DNA of 64,000 nt from Thermoplasmatota archaeon. GTDB lineage: Archaea > Thermoplasmatota > B47-G6 > B47-G6B > 47-G6. The DNA lies in the NCBI GenBank assembly GCA_029258975.1, contig JAPDJS010000002.1, forward strand, positions 8,297-72,296, in the 5' to 3' direction. The stretch's first letter is position 1; every line of letters starts with the position of its first letter. The notes under the pieces are model-generated. The model saw nothing but the letters and a program-made list of their open reading frames with translations, searched no databases and had not been told where the DNA came from. Both the position numbers and the translations under genes were made by a program. This document shows positions 1 through 9,280 of this stretch, in pieces.

Positions 1-146
1 CAGCAAGAGTAAAGGCAGGCCAAATAATAATGACGGTAAGAGTGAACAAGGATCACGTAGAAGTCGCAAAAGTGGCGCTAAAAAGGGCTGGTATGAAGCT
101 TCCCACTCCAATAAGAATTATTATTGAAGAGCCTTCTGCTTCTTGA
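1..146 (+). CDS. rpl10e: Ribosomal protein L10e (uL16 family), C-terminal part
   Basis: The frame starting at base 3 is open from the window edge to TGA at 144-146. It reads ...GQIIMTVRVNKDHVEVAKVA..., then KLPTPIRIIIEE. This is the C-terminus typical of archaeal and eukaryotic L10e, a large-subunit protein that sits near the tRNA acceptor region in the ribosome. The 5' part lies outside the window. It converges on the Elp3 gene with only 2 bases between the stop codons. The identification rests on about 47 residues, but the motif is distinctive. Confidence 0.85.
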   Translation, partial: ARVKAGQIIMTVRVNKDHVEVAKVALKRAGMKLPTPIRIIIEEPSAS

Positions 147-148
147 TC

Positions 149-1774
149 CTAATTTTTGCTTCTATCTTTTACCATATAGGGTCCATAAAGCCTATACCCT
201 AATTTTTCGTAGTATTCTCTTACACCAACCCCGCTAGTAACTGCTATTCTATCTACGCCCCACTCCTCAAATGCTATTCTTTCTGCTTCTGCCATAAGTT
301 TCTTGCCAAATCCTCTATGCTGCCATTCAAAAACAGGTTTTTCACCCAACGGTACTGGCGGTCCTTCCACCTTTAGCTCCCTTACTATGGCCGTGGAAAC
401 TTCGTTTATTTCCTTCCTATGAGCCTTATTACTCGGAAGGCGTAGCCTTAGATATCCTATGAGTATGTCATTTTCTATGTCCTCAAAACTTAGAAACACT
501 TCAATACCTTCTGACGCCCTGTATTCTCTTCTTATTAACTCAACTTTTTCTAGATTAGGCTCCATCCCTTCGTTAAAATATTTGAATCCAACTTCTCTTG
601 CTCTCATTTCCATAACTTTTACTCCGCTTTCCCTTAGCCTAGATATCACTATGTCCCTCATGTGACTCTTTTTTGGTCCGGCATCTATAACATTCGCAGG
701 AATGTCCCTCATTACCCTCTGAACCCTTACCCATGGAGGTATTATTTTAAAGACCTCAGAGAGTAACCTTACTACATAATCATCGCCTATAGGCGTGTAT
801 TCGCCCCTTTTCCACATTTCGTAGAGCTTAGTACCCTTAATAACTAGCGTAGGGTAAATCTTCAGCATGTCTGGTCTAAATCTCTCGTCCTCAAAAATTG
901 TTTTAAAAATTTGAATGTCTTTCTCAAAATCGCTTCCTGGCAATCCGGGCATAATATGATATACAACTTTCAATCCTGCGTCCTTCGCTATTCTTGTGGC
1001 CCTTATGCTATCTTCTACCGTGTGGCCCCTTCTTATAAACTCCAGGATGTCATCATAAACTGTTTGTACTCCTATTTCAACGCGCGTTGTTCCGTATCTT
1101 AGCATTTCGTCTACATGTTCTTCAAAACACCAGTCTGGTCTTGTCTCAATCGTAAGCGCTACACAACGATGCCTTGCCTTCTCATTCTTTTTTATGGCCT
1201 CAGTTAGGCTTTTGGAGTGTTCTTCATTTAGCGCATCATAACATCTCTTAATAAACCAGTCCCTATACTCTCTAGGGCGTGCTAAAAATGTCCCTCCCAT
1301 TATAATAAGCTCTATTTTATCCGATGGTTGTCCTATGGCCTCAATCTGCCTCAACCTCTCCTTTACTTGTGTATAAGGATCATAATTATATTGAGCCCCC
1401 CTTCTTGCGGCAGGTTCTAAACCAGTATAACTTTGTGGAGTTCCAAAATCCACTCCGCCAGGACAATAAATGCACTTCCCGTGCGGACATTTAGCTGGAG
1501 ATGTCATTACAGCTATTATAGCCACCCCAGCAGCTATTTTAGAGAATTTTCTTCCAAGTATGTAACGTACGTCACTCAAAAATTCTTTAGGCACATGAGA
1601 TAAAATATCCGAATCCTTAGGAACTGGAATCTTGAATTTTTTCGACAGCTTAATCTTGAATTTTTGAAGATCAGCTTTGTTTTTTATTTTTCCTTCCAAA
1701 ATTCCTTTCAAGATTTCTTGTGAAACTCTTTTTAGAGTGTCTTCCCCCATATTTTTCTTCCCCGAAGAGCGCAT
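149..1774 (-). CDS. elp3: Elp3-type tRNA uridine-34 acetyltransferase (radical SAM + GNAT)
   Basis: The 541-residue product is the usual length for archaeal Elp3, which makes the cm5U-type modification on wobble uridine of tRNA from acetyl-CoA and SAM. A radical-SAM cluster motif is visible as C96-PHGK-C101-IY-C104, followed by PGG and the conserved QSYTG-EP segment. The last 150 residues form a GNAT acetyltransferase domain with RGFGKKLM and YYEKLGYR. A TATA-like stretch lies about 30 bp upstream of the first ATG, so translation may be leaderless at 1774. A second ATG at residue 9 also has a purine-rich stretch before it, so the exact start is open. Confidence 0.95.
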   Translation of the reverse strand: MRSSGKKNMGEDTLKRVSQEILKGILEGKIKNKADLQKFKIKLSKKFKIPVPKDSDILSHVPKEFLSDVRYILGRKFSKIAAGVAIIAVMTSPAKCPHGKCIYCPGGVDFGTPQSYTGLEPAARRGAQYNYDPYTQVKERLRQIEAIGQPSDKIELIIMGGTFLARPREYRDWFIKRCYDALNEEHSKSLTEAIKKNEKARHRCVALTIETRPDWCFEEHVDEMLRYGTTRVEIGVQTVYDDILEFIRRGHTVEDSIRATRIAKDAGLKVVYHIMPGLPGSDFEKDIQIFKTIFEDERFRPDMLKIYPTLVIKGTKLYEMWKRGEYTPIGDDYVVRLLSEVFKIIPPWVRVQRVMRDIPANVIDAGPKKSHMRDIVISRLRESGVKVMEMRAREVGFKYFNEGMEPNLEKVELIRREYRASEGIEVFLSFEDIENDILIGYLRLRLPSNKAHRKEINEVSTAIVRELKVEGPPVPLGEKPVFEWQHRGFGKKLMAEAERIAFEEWGVDRIAVTSGVGVREYYEKLGYRLYGPYMVKDRSKN

Positions 1775-1907
1775 AAAGATGCTTTTAGTTACGAAGTGTG
1801 CGATAAATAAGAAAGTTTTTCATGTTATATGGGTAACGGGAGCCAAAAAACAAGAATCGCTTGGATTGTGATCAAACGTCAAAATATAAAAATAGGAGAA
1901 ATCAAGG

Positions 1908-2183
1908 TCAAGCTTTTATTATCGTAATTAGGAATATTCCTGCACCAATAAGGGCCCCTACGACCCCTCCTAAGAGCGCTATAAAGGACTGTACAAACTC
2001 TGTTCTATATGGCATCACATAGAGATATATCATAACGAATAACGCTACTATAGCTATAACGAGCTGTATGATTCCTGCGATCCTTGTTTTACCTTCTCCG
2101 AAGTAAACAGTCATACCACCCGTGAATAATAATGCTACGCCCAAACCAAGAAGCAACATCGACAAGAATGAACTAAATGCCAA
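1908..2183 (-). CDS. Small three-helix membrane protein of unknown function
   Basis: A protein of about 91 residues with three hydrophobic segments (roughly residues 5-25, 35-55 and 65-88 of the product), rich in Gly, Ala and Leu. No catalytic motif is visible and I do not recognise the family. TTG at 2183 is preceded by GGTGCC with a 4-nt spacer, the start pattern common in this window. GTG at 2192 would add three residues and is the alternative. The gene stands alone, divergent from the Lrp-type regulator, with an AT-rich promoter region between them. Confidence 0.6.
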   Translation of the reverse strand: MAFSSFLSMLLLGLGVALLFTGGMTVYFGEGKTRIAGIIQLVIAIVALFVMIYLYVMPYRTEFVQSFIALLGGVVGALIGAGIFLITIIKA

Positions 2184-2192
2184 GTTTGGCAC

Positions 2193-2502
2193 CCCCTTAA
2201 TTGTGGTGTTTTCACGATGTTTTTAACGAATTTTTATAAATAATATAGTGTTTTAAAGTTTTATTTCTTTAAAATCAGTCTTCGTGCTCTTGTACTAAAA
2301 TTCCCAATATGTTAGATTGATGAACTTGAATGGTTAAAAAGATATAAAATATATGTAAGCTATACTAATTAATGGTGTATATAAAAAGTTAAAGTCTTTC
2401 CAGAAGGTTGTTCTGGAAGTTTCTATTATTCCCCACTACGCATTCAACATCTAACCATGAATGCGTTGAAATTCAATATAATAATTAAAAGTGGTGTAAA
2501 AA
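2193..2502. promoter_or_regulatory. Divergent intergenic region with promoter and two palindromes before the Lrp-type gene
   Basis: This 310-bp gene-free stretch holds a TATA-like box at 2377-2388 (GTATATAAAAAG) for the + strand. Two inverted repeats follow. TTCCAGAA and TTCTGGAA are separated by 5 nt (2398-2418). CGCATTC and GAATGCG are separated by 13 nt (2439-2445 and 2459-2465). Both lie between the TATA box and the Lrp start, where a bound protein would block transcription, so autoregulation by the Lrp protein is plausible. A second AT-rich TATA-like stretch at about 2231-2243 could serve the small membrane protein on the other strand. Confidence 0.45.
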
Positions 2503-2946
2503 ATGACTATTGATAAAAAAGATCTTAAAATTATAGAAATGCTTTCAAAAAATGCAAGAATTCCATATAAAAACATTGCCGAAAAGCTCGGAATAAGCGA
2601 TGTCGCAGTAATAAAAAGAATAAGAAAACTAGAAAGTGAGGAAATCATTAGAAAATACACAGTTCGAATTGACACAAAAAAATTAGGATATAAAATATTG
2701 GCAATAACAGGAATTGATGTAGACCCTGCCCATATATTTTCTGTAATAGAATCCCTTAAAAACAAGGAAAACGTGAGATATGTGGCCCTAAGCTCCGGAG
2801 ATCACTCCATTATGACAATAATATGGGCAAAAGACAATGAAGAAATTGCAAGAATTCACAAAGAAATTTCTGAGAAGGAGGGTGTAAAGAGGGTTTGTCC
2901 TTCGATAATCCTTGATGTCGTAAAGGAAAACGATCCCTTATTATAA
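2503..2946 (+). CDS. Lrp/AsnC-family transcriptional regulator
   Basis: A full-length Lrp-type protein of 147 residues. The N-terminal helix-turn-helix reads DLKIIEMLSKNARIPYKNIA, followed by KLGISDVAVIKRIRKLE. The remaining 80 residues form the alpha-beta ligand-binding (RAM) domain, which in this family binds amino acids and builds octamers. The start is fixed by GGTGTA 4 nt before ATG 2503. Its ligand cannot be read from sequence. The palindromes upstream suggest self-regulation. It converges on a short flavodoxin-like remnant that overlaps its stop codon. Confidence 0.92.
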   Translation: MTIDKKDLKIIEMLSKNARIPYKNIAEKLGISDVAVIKRIRKLESEEIIRKYTVRIDTKKLGYKILAITGIDVDPAHIFSVIESLKNKENVRYVALSSGDHSIMTIIWAKDNEEIARIHKEISEKEGVKRVCPSIILDVVKENDPLL

Positions 2947-3090
2947 TTTAGAAACTAATTCTTTTGCAATCATTTCGATCTCTGCTTCCTTTTCCTTTGT
3001 AAGCATCCCCTTAATCTCTATTACTCCCACAACATCAAAACCTGCTTTTTCTAGTTTTTCTTTCACTACCTTAGCTGCCCTAAAACATTT
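2941..3090 (-). pseudogene. C-terminal remnant of a flavodoxin-like protein
   Basis: The minus strand reads 49 open codons (KCFRAAKVVKEKLEKAGFDV..., then ...EIEMIAKELVSKL) ending at TAA 2943-2941. An in-frame stop at 3093-3091 lies immediately before it, and no plausible start or ribosome-binding site is present. The amphipathic VKEKLEKAGFDVVG pattern resembles the last strand and helix of flavodoxin-family proteins. I infer that the 5' part of an old gene was lost. The match to flavodoxin is by eye only. The fragment could instead come from another alpha-beta Rossmann protein. Confidence 0.4.
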
Positions 3091-3184
3091 TTAATTAAGA
3101 ATTAGTAGATTGGGCTTATTATAATCTCCAAAATATTAGCCTCAACAATCAATTGCATAAAAAGATAAGAAGGATAGAAGAAAT

Positions 3185-3892
3185 TTACTGAAGGCTCTTA
3201 GCAGCCCTCTGAAGATAGCGTCTAGCTTCTTCTACTTCTTCTTTTGGGACTTTTCCCTCTTCGTAACAGAACCACCAATCAAAGCACTTATAACTTTTGA
3301 GTCTTTCGTAAGCATCTCTAATCGTCGGGGGTGGCGGAACAATTACGGCATCTCCGATCAATTCATTGTTTGGCCAATTAGCTGGTAAAGCTCTTCCTAT
3401 CTTTGAAACAAGTTGAAGTCCTCTAACAATTCTCAATATCTCGTCGATTAACCTTCCCATGTTTAGAGGATAGTATAAAATAGTCCTTATTATTCCCCTG
3501 TTATCCACAACAAACACAGCTCTAACAGTGTGAGTCTCAGACTCTGCGTGAATCATTCCAAGTCTTCTTGCAACGTTTCCTTGAGGGTCTGCAATTATTG
3601 GAAATGGTATCTCTACGTTAAACTTCTCTTTTATCCACTCTACCCACTTTATGTGCGAATATATGCTGTCAACGCTTAATCCTATTAACTCCGTGTTTAG
3701 TACCTTGAAGTCCTCATATCTTTTTGCAAAAGCAACGAACTCCGTAGTACATACTGGAGTAAAATCTGCTGGGTGACTAAATAAAACAAACCATTTTCCA
3801 GCATAGTCATCTGGTAATTTTTTAACACCATGGGTAGTTGCTACCCGTATTTCAGGAAATTTTTCACCTATTAAAGGCATCTGTCCTGGCAT
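3185..3892 (-). CDS. Peroxiredoxin (archaeal thioredoxin-type peroxidase, Prx6 class)
   Basis: A 235-residue cytosolic peroxidase that reduces H2O2 and alkyl hydroperoxides. The peroxidatic cysteine is C48 in [11 protein letters not shown]. Two further cysteines, C203 and C209 in KCFDWWFC, match the extra C-terminal pair of the archaeal decameric enzymes such as the Aeropyrum thioredoxin peroxidase. ATG 3892 is preceded by GGTGGT with a 5-nt spacer and gives the family N-terminus [10 protein letters not shown]. The upstream ATG at 3907 overlaps the ribosome-binding site. It is a monocistronic gene with an AT-rich promoter at about 3920-3960. Confidence 0.95.
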   Translation of the reverse strand: MPGQMPLIGEKFPEIRVATTHGVKKLPDDYAGKWFVLFSHPADFTPVCTTEFVAFAKRYEDFKVLNTELIGLSVDSIYSHIKWVEWIKEKFNVEIPFPIIADPQGNVARRLGMIHAESETHTVRAVFVVDNRGIIRTILYYPLNMGRLIDEILRIVRGLQLVSKIGRALPANWPNNELIGDAVIVPPPPTIRDAYERLKSYKCFDWWFCYEEGKVPKEEVEEARRYLQRAAKSLQ

Positions 3893-4068
3893 GTCTAACC
3901 ACCTCATTCTAAAAATTATACATATCTATATTAAATATAAAACTTACTAACTTAATTTGGATATCTAAAATATTTATTTGACAAATTATTAGGTTAGAAA
4001 AATTAACTAAACATAAAGATGACAATAGGAAATAAAGGCCAAAAAGAAAAACGAACACAAAAGCAGGC

Positions 4069-4302
4069 TTAAGGCAATGCTCCCATTAGGGTTTTTGTAG
4101 AAATTATCCCATCAATTTTCCTTATTTTGTTTAAAATTAAGTTACTGAGTTCTTCTAGACTAGAAGATACTACTTTGGCAATTATATCATACTCTCCGAA
4201 CAAAGAGTGTGCCTCAACAACTTCTGGGATTTCAAGAAGTTTCTTCAAAACTTCGACTTCTTTGGTGGGTTCCACGCTTATTAGTACGTAGCCAACTACC
4301 AT
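4069..4302 (-). CDS. Stand-alone Lrp/AsnC ligand-binding (RAM) domain
   Basis: A 77-residue protein with the beta-alpha-beta-beta-alpha-beta RAM fold seen at the C-terminus of Lrp regulators (GYVLISVEP..., VVEAHSLFGEYDIIAKV, IDGIISTKTLMGAL). No helix-turn-helix is present. Such stand-alone domains are common in archaea and may bind amino acids and form mixed assemblies with full-length Lrp proteins. ATG 4302 follows GGTGAA with a 5-nt spacer. ATG 4308 directly abuts the ribosome-binding site and is unlikely. Confidence 0.85.
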   Translation of the reverse strand: MVVGYVLISVEPTKEVEVLKKLLEIPEVVEAHSLFGEYDIIAKVVSSSLEELSNLILNKIRKIDGIISTKTLMGALP

Positions 4303-4364
4303 TAACATTCACCTATAAATTGTTAGGGCGTTCTATGTCTAAATAATTTATTAACCGTCCTTAT

Positions 4365-5291
4365 CTAAACCTTTTGGGCCAGACCAACCACTTCGGATAT
4401 GCTCTTGAAGCCTTTTTCTCTCAACCATCTTGAAATTTCAGCATTAATTTCATCAAAAATCTCAAATCCCCTCTTTTGTATTGCACTTCCTATTTGAATT
4501 GCCCTCGCCCCTGCAAGGATATACTCTAAAGCATGCTTATATGTGGATATTCCTCCAACACCAATAATATCACATTCAAATTCACGATAAATGTCCCAGA
4601 CTGCTCTTATTCCTATAGGAAGAATTCCTTCGCCGCTGTAACCCCCATATATATTTCCTAAAATAGGCCTTAGTAAGTCTACATTGATCCTCAAAGCTTT
4701 AACAGTGTTAATAGCCACTATAGCATCAGCGCCTGCTGAAAGTGCGGCATTAGCAATGTCTACTATTGAAGTAACGTTAGGTGTTAGCTTTGGAAAAACA
4801 GGTATTTTTACAGAGGCTTTCACGACTCCCACGACATCTTTTACAGTTTTGGGATCTGTACCTATTTCCGTTCCATAGCCCTTGGCATGGGGGCAACTTA
4901 AATTTAGTTCGACAGCATCTGCTCCTGCCTCTTCAACCTTAGAGGCAAGTTTCTGAAATTCGTCTGGTGTTGAACCAAAAATGCTTGCTATAATCACTGC
5001 TTCTGGGTAATCTTTCTTAAATAATGAGATCTCTTCGGATAACACTTCTATACCGGGATTGGGAAGACCCATAGCGTTAAGGAGTCCGCACTCTATTTCC
5101 ACCACATTAGGCCCATGATACGGTTCTCTTTCATACATTCCTGTGGACTTTGTCACTATGGCAGCAGATCCAGATAGATAAAGACGTTTCCAGAGTCCCG
5201 GAGTTGTATCAACCACACCAGAAGCATTCATGGTCGGATTTTTCAGATGTATTCCTCCAACAACAATCCTGAGGTTTGTATCTTTAACCAT
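4365..5291 (-). CDS. pyrD: Dihydroorotate dehydrogenase, class 1 type
   Basis: A 308-residue FMN-dependent TIM-barrel enzyme that oxidises dihydroorotate to orotate in pyrimidine synthesis. Typical segments are NPTMNASGV near the N-terminus, NLSCPHAKGYG with the catalytic cysteine of class 1 enzymes, and a C-terminal GVGGIS...ARAIQIGSA phosphate-binding region. ATG 5291 is preceded by GGTGAA with a 4-nt spacer. The GTG at 5300 is part of that ribosome-binding site. The gene follows the Lon-like protease by 5 bp, probably in one transcript, although no functional link is obvious. A dihydropyrimidine dehydrogenase-like role cannot be fully excluded. Confidence 0.88.
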   Translation of the reverse strand: MVKDTNLRIVVGGIHLKNPTMNASGVVDTTPGLWKRLYLSGSAAIVTKSTGMYEREPYHGPNVVEIECGLLNAMGLPNPGIEVLSEEISLFKKDYPEAVIIASIFGSTPDEFQKLASKVEEAGADAVELNLSCPHAKGYGTEIGTDPKTVKDVVGVVKASVKIPVFPKLTPNVTSIVDIANAALSAGADAIVAINTVKALRINVDLLRPILGNIYGGYSGEGILPIGIRAVWDIYREFECDIIGVGGISTYKHALEYILAGARAIQIGSAIQKRGFEIFDEINAEISRWLREKGFKSISEVVGLAQKV

Positions 5292-5296
5292 TATGT

Positions 5297-7216
5297 TCAC
5301 CTTCTAGTTATCGCATAAAACGTGGCTATGAAAATTACAAACATCAAAATAACAACAAATATTACTCTAGAGTCTACATTATATTCCTCCTCTAAAAGAT
5401 TCGAATTATTTCCAGACTCGTTTTGAGTGGTTTGAGGTAATGTGGGTATTGTAACATTTATTGTCGCATTACAGGGCTCTCCAAATGTTCTATACATCTC
5501 TACCCATGAAAGGGACAACTTAATGAATCCCATTGTAAGAGAATAATCCTTTGTTTGTAGGAAATAATGAGAATACTCGAGATAACTCACAGAGAGTGTT
5601 GGGAAAAGTCCCTGACGAATTAATTCGTCAATTTGATTTATAGCAACTCCTTTAAGATAAGCAATCTTGTCTCTAAGATACTTTTCTGACATTCCTAGAA
5701 TGTCTAAAAACGCCTCTGCCATAGCTCTAGCCTGCACAGCATACATAAACGCCGCTCCTAATAGGTTCTCAGAATAGGCATTTTCTGCTAGTTCAATATA
5801 CTTATAGATGTCTCTTGAGGACTCAGTACCATACATGGATGATATATAAAGATATAATAACAATGCAAAAGAGAGCTCATCGCTAAACTCATTTTTAATG
5901 CTGTCAAGGTCAAATCTTGCCCCAGTATAATTCAGCCAGAAATATGCTGACTTAATCCGTTCTTGGGCATAGGAAAGTTGTCTTAAAGTAGTGATTAAAT
6001 CGCCCTCTTTATAATACGTTTGGGCTAGTTTAAGCGATTCTTCGGCATCTAAAATTCGCATTTGTGCGGCAATTATGCCGTCGGTAAGATTATTTACAGT
6101 TAATGCTGTCTTTGTAGCATTAATTTCCTCCTCTAGCCTCTTTGCAAGATCGCTTATGTATCCATCTATATCCGAGCCTGCTGAAACAATGTTGCTGAGG
6201 AAAGATATCGTTGTGTTTGCTTGAAATGTGAGGCTTATAGCTGAGTAGTACATCCCGGCATTATATGCATCCTTTGCTTGCTGAATTAACTCCTTAGCTT
6301 TATTTATTTCATCAGAATACATAAACTTAGCAAGAGAACTCATTTTGGACAGAGTGATGTTTAATGTTTCTTCAGCAGAGATTATAGAAGCATATGCGTC
6401 TTTTTTCATGGAGTCAATTTTAATATACGTGTCCAAATACGTTAGGTATTCCTTCAAATTTGTTTTTGAAACGTTTAGATCCAAAAAATAAGATACTGCA
6501 TCATAAATAGTAAGTACTTGGGCAACATTCATATTATATCTTTCCATAGCGTATTCGCTTATATTCACGTTAACTACTTTCGTCTCTTTATAGGTAAACG
6601 GTCCAATATTATACTCCTTAACCACATACTCCTGCGTTATAATTTGGCCATAAGGAACCAAAAACGTTGACGCATTTATTTTTGCAGCAGCATCTACCTT
6701 TTCCTTTATTCCCCCTACAGCACCAATAGTTCCGTCTGGATTTATCATTCCCGTCATCACTACGCTCTCGTTGATATGCATCCCTAAAAGAGCAGCAATA
6801 GTAGCGATGGTCATAGCCCCTCCTGCTGAGGGTCCTCCTATAATGGGAGAGTCAGAGTATATTGTATACATAAAATCCCAATCATCAAATGTACCTAGTT
6901 TTTTGAATTTACTTGCAATTTCAAACCCAATTTTTGCTGCTATCCTTGCAGAAGCTTGCATATCCACCATTGTTAATGGCCACGTTTCAATATACACGTG
7001 TCCAGCACCTGGAGTTACTTTAACGGTTAAATAAGCAATTACACCATATCTTCCTTGATCTGTCTCTGCCACTGCTGGTATAGGTATTTCTGCAACTCTA
7101 AATTCTTCAGAGGCCTTAATAGAAACTAAAAAAGGATTTATGAAAATAATGAGTGCAAAAATTAGTATTGATATAAGTATCACCTTTTTCCTGACTTTTG
7201 TTTTAACTTTTAGCAT
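5297..7216 (-). CDS. Membrane-anchored Lon-like (S16 family) serine protease
   Basis: A 639-residue protein with an N-terminal hydrophobic helix (about 11-30) and a C-terminal one (about 615-635). Between them, residues 40-230 form an S16 Lon-type protease domain. The catalytic serine is S130 in GGPSAGGAMT, and the lysine lies in GAVGGIKEKVDAA (about 165-176). No AAA ATPase domain is present. The following 350 residues are helical and TPR-like, with predicted N-glycosylation sequons. This suggests an extracytoplasmic protease tethered at both ends. The substrate is unknown. The start ATG is preceded by an AGGAGG-type site. Confidence 0.85.
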   Translation of the reverse strand: MLKVKTKVRKKVILISILIFALIIFINPFLVSIKASEEFRVAEIPIPAVAETDQGRYGVIAYLTVKVTPGAGHVYIETWPLTMVDMQASARIAAKIGFEIASKFKKLGTFDDWDFMYTIYSDSPIIGGPSAGGAMTIATIAALLGMHINESVVMTGMINPDGTIGAVGGIKEKVDAAAKINASTFLVPYGQIITQEYVVKEYNIGPFTYKETKVVNVNISEYAMERYNMNVAQVLTIYDAVSYFLDLNVSKTNLKEYLTYLDTYIKIDSMKKDAYASIISAEETLNITLSKMSSLAKFMYSDEINKAKELIQQAKDAYNAGMYYSAISLTFQANTTISFLSNIVSAGSDIDGYISDLAKRLEEEINATKTALTVNNLTDGIIAAQMRILDAEESLKLAQTYYKEGDLITTLRQLSYAQERIKSAYFWLNYTGARFDLDSIKNEFSDELSFALLLYLYISSMYGTESSRDIYKYIELAENAYSENLLGAAFMYAVQARAMAEAFLDILGMSEKYLRDKIAYLKGVAINQIDELIRQGLFPTLSVSYLEYSHYFLQTKDYSLTMGFIKLSLSWVEMYRTFGEPCNATINVTIPTLPQTTQNESGNNSNLLEEEYNVDSRVIFVVILMFVIFIATFYAITRR

Positions 7217-7464
7217 AACTAGGGCCTCCTAGTCCATTACTTCACTTTTCCCCATTGTATTACTAGATATATTGTTTTTGGTACGGTAGTAATAAACGCA
7301 GATTAGATTTTTAAGCAACTCCCTAGCAACGCTCAAGAATCTTTAAGTACTATAAATAGCATATTCATATTTTGACATAAAGATTATGGCTCGAAGAGTG
7401 TCATCATTTCCAAAAGAAAATAGAGTTCTAGCATTAAAGAATATCTGAAAAGGTGATGATGAAT

Positions 7465-8577
7465 ATGTCCTATAGACTAATAACCACCTGGTATGGAACA
7501 TTTATCTTAGATGAGAGAGGAATAATAGACAAGATTCTATTCCCCAGAGATCTTGATGAAATCGTTGAAAGATTAATTATGTTAAGAAGTGGCGACATTT
7601 TAGATGAAGAAAAAAAGCTTAGAGAGCAATATTCTGATCAGGAGATTATTGTCTACGAAAAACGTCTTCTAAAACTAGAAAACGTAAAGTTATCAGAAGG
7701 ATATCCAGACATTTTCCTTAACGACAAATTTGCTGAGTACGGCTTTTCAAAAGATTTCCTTCAAAAGTGTATCATGGAGTACTCAAGGAGGCTTACGTCA
7801 GAACAAGCAGCAAGGGATAGATATATCTCACAGACAATTTCTGCCCTAGACGATATAATTAAAATAATAAATCTCCTCGCTGAGAGACTTAGAGAGTGGT
7901 ATAGCGTTCATTTTCCTGAGCTTTCTAGCGATATAGAAGATCATGAGGAGTTTGCGAAGATTGTCTATGAATACGGAGACTACGAGACGATAAAGAATAA
8001 TCTAGAAAAATTCCGCGATATCGTGAGTAGTGGAGCACCGATAAGTGAAGAAGATATCGAAATGATAAAGACGTTTGCCAAACATCTTTTAGACACTATA
8101 GAACTTCGTAAAAATCTTCAGGATTACTTAGAGTCCCTTATGAAGGACGTTGCACCAAACCTTACACACTTAGTTGGTGCACCGTTAGCAGCCAGACTAA
8201 TTGCTCAAGCAGGAGGTCTTGAAAAACTAGCAAGACTCCCCGCTAGCACAATCCAGGTCTTGGGAGCAGAGAAAGCATTATTTAGGCATCTCAGAAAGGG
8301 TTCAAGGCCGCCCAAACACGGCATAATATTCGTTCATCCATACATTCATAGCTCTCCAAGATGGCAACGCGGAAAAATTGCTAGGGCTCTCGCCACTAAA
8401 ATAGCTATAGCAGCTAGGGCAGATGCGTATACAAAACAGTTTATTGGCGAAAAGCTGAAGGAAGACTTTGAGAAAAGAGTTGCAGAAATTAAAGAAAAGT
8501 ACAGAAACCCTCCACCGAGACCTAAGAGAGAAAGGAGAAGCAAAGAAAGAAGATTCAAAAGGAGATCTAGGAGGTGA
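7465..8577 (+). CDS. Nop5/Nop56-58 family C/D-box RNP protein
   Basis: A 370-residue scaffold protein of the C/D box sRNP that guides 2'-O-methylation of rRNA and tRNA. It bridges L7Ae-bound RNA and fibrillarin. The Nop domain is visible as APNLTHLVGAPLAARLIAQAGG, followed by GAEKALFRHLRKG and the basic C-terminal tail rich in KRERRSKERR. Candidate ATGs cluster at 7456-7465. The one at 7465 lies 7 nt after GGTGAT and is preferred. It overlaps the ribosome-binding site of the fibrillarin gene, so the two are one operon. A TATA-like box lies at about 7341-7350. Confidence 0.95.
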   Translation: MSYRLITTWYGTFILDERGIIDKILFPRDLDEIVERLIMLRSGDILDEEKKLREQYSDQEIIVYEKRLLKLENVKLSEGYPDIFLNDKFAEYGFSKDFLQKCIMEYSRRLTSEQAARDRYISQTISALDDIIKIINLLAERLREWYSVHFPELSSDIEDHEEFAKIVYEYGDYETIKNNLEKFRDIVSSGAPISEEDIEMIKTFAKHLLDTIELRKNLQDYLESLMKDVAPNLTHLVGAPLAARLIAQAGGLEKLARLPASTIQVLGAEKALFRHLRKGSRPPKHGIIFVHPYIHSSPRWQRGKIARALATKIAIAARADAYTKQFIGEKLKEDFEKRVAEIKEKYRNPPPRPKRERRSKERRFKRRSRR

Positions 8578-8582
8578 TTAGA

Positions 8583-9257
8583 ATGCAGGTCCCGGAGTTT
8601 AAACCTACCGAGTTCTTTGGTGTTTATACGGACGGGAAGAACTATTATACTCAGAGCCTTACTAAGAGGGGAAGCGTTTACGGAGAAAAAACGTATAGGC
8701 TTCCTGGAGGAATAATGTACAGACAATGGGACCCTTATAGGAGTAAACTTGGAGCGAGCATCCATAATGGAATTAAATATTGGCCGTTTTCTGAAGATGC
8801 TAAGGTTCTATATCTAGGTGCAGCAAGTGGTACAACAACTAGCCACATTTCGGATATTTGTAGGGATGGCTACATCTTCGCGATTGAAATATCTCCAAGA
8901 CCTTTCGTAGAGCTTCTACGGTTATCTTCTAGGAGGCCTAACATATTTCCTATCTTAGCAGATGCTAGAAAAGTTAATGAATACATACACGTTGTCCCAG
9001 AAGTAGATGTTGTTTATCAAGACATTGCCCAAAGAGATCAGGCAGAAATATTCCACAAAAATGTTAGCGTTTTCCTAAAAGACGGAGGCATAGGAATCAT
9101 AATGGTAAAAGCCAGAAGCATTGATGTGGTAAAAGATCCTGAAGACATTTTTGATGAAGTAGAAGACTATCTAAGAGGCCAAGGATATAAAATCCTTCAG
9201 AGGCTTAGATTAGAGCCCTACGAGAAAGATCATGCAGCGATAATAATACAAAAGTAA
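8583..9257 (+). CDS. flpA: Fibrillarin, rRNA/tRNA 2'-O-methyltransferase
   Basis: A 224-residue SAM-dependent methyltransferase, the catalytic subunit of the C/D box sRNP. Family landmarks are YRQWDPYRSKLGASI, the SAM-binding VLYLGAASGTTTSH, and VYQDIAQRDQAEIF. Archaeal length is normal and it lacks the eukaryotic RGG domain. ATG 8583 stands 4 nt after GGTGAT within GGAGGTGAT. That site overlaps the stop codon of the Nop5 gene, so translation is probably coupled, and the partner proteins are made together. Confidence 0.97.
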   Translation: MQVPEFKPTEFFGVYTDGKNYYTQSLTKRGSVYGEKTYRLPGGIMYRQWDPYRSKLGASIHNGIKYWPFSEDAKVLYLGAASGTTTSHISDICRDGYIFAIEISPRPFVELLRLSSRRPNIFPILADARKVNEYIHVVPEVDVVYQDIAQRDQAEIFHKNVSVFLKDGGIGIIMVKARSIDVVKDPEDIFDEVEDYLRGQGYKILQRLRLEPYEKDHAAIIIQK

Positions 9258-9280
9258 CGCCTTGTAGAGAGGTTAAGTAT

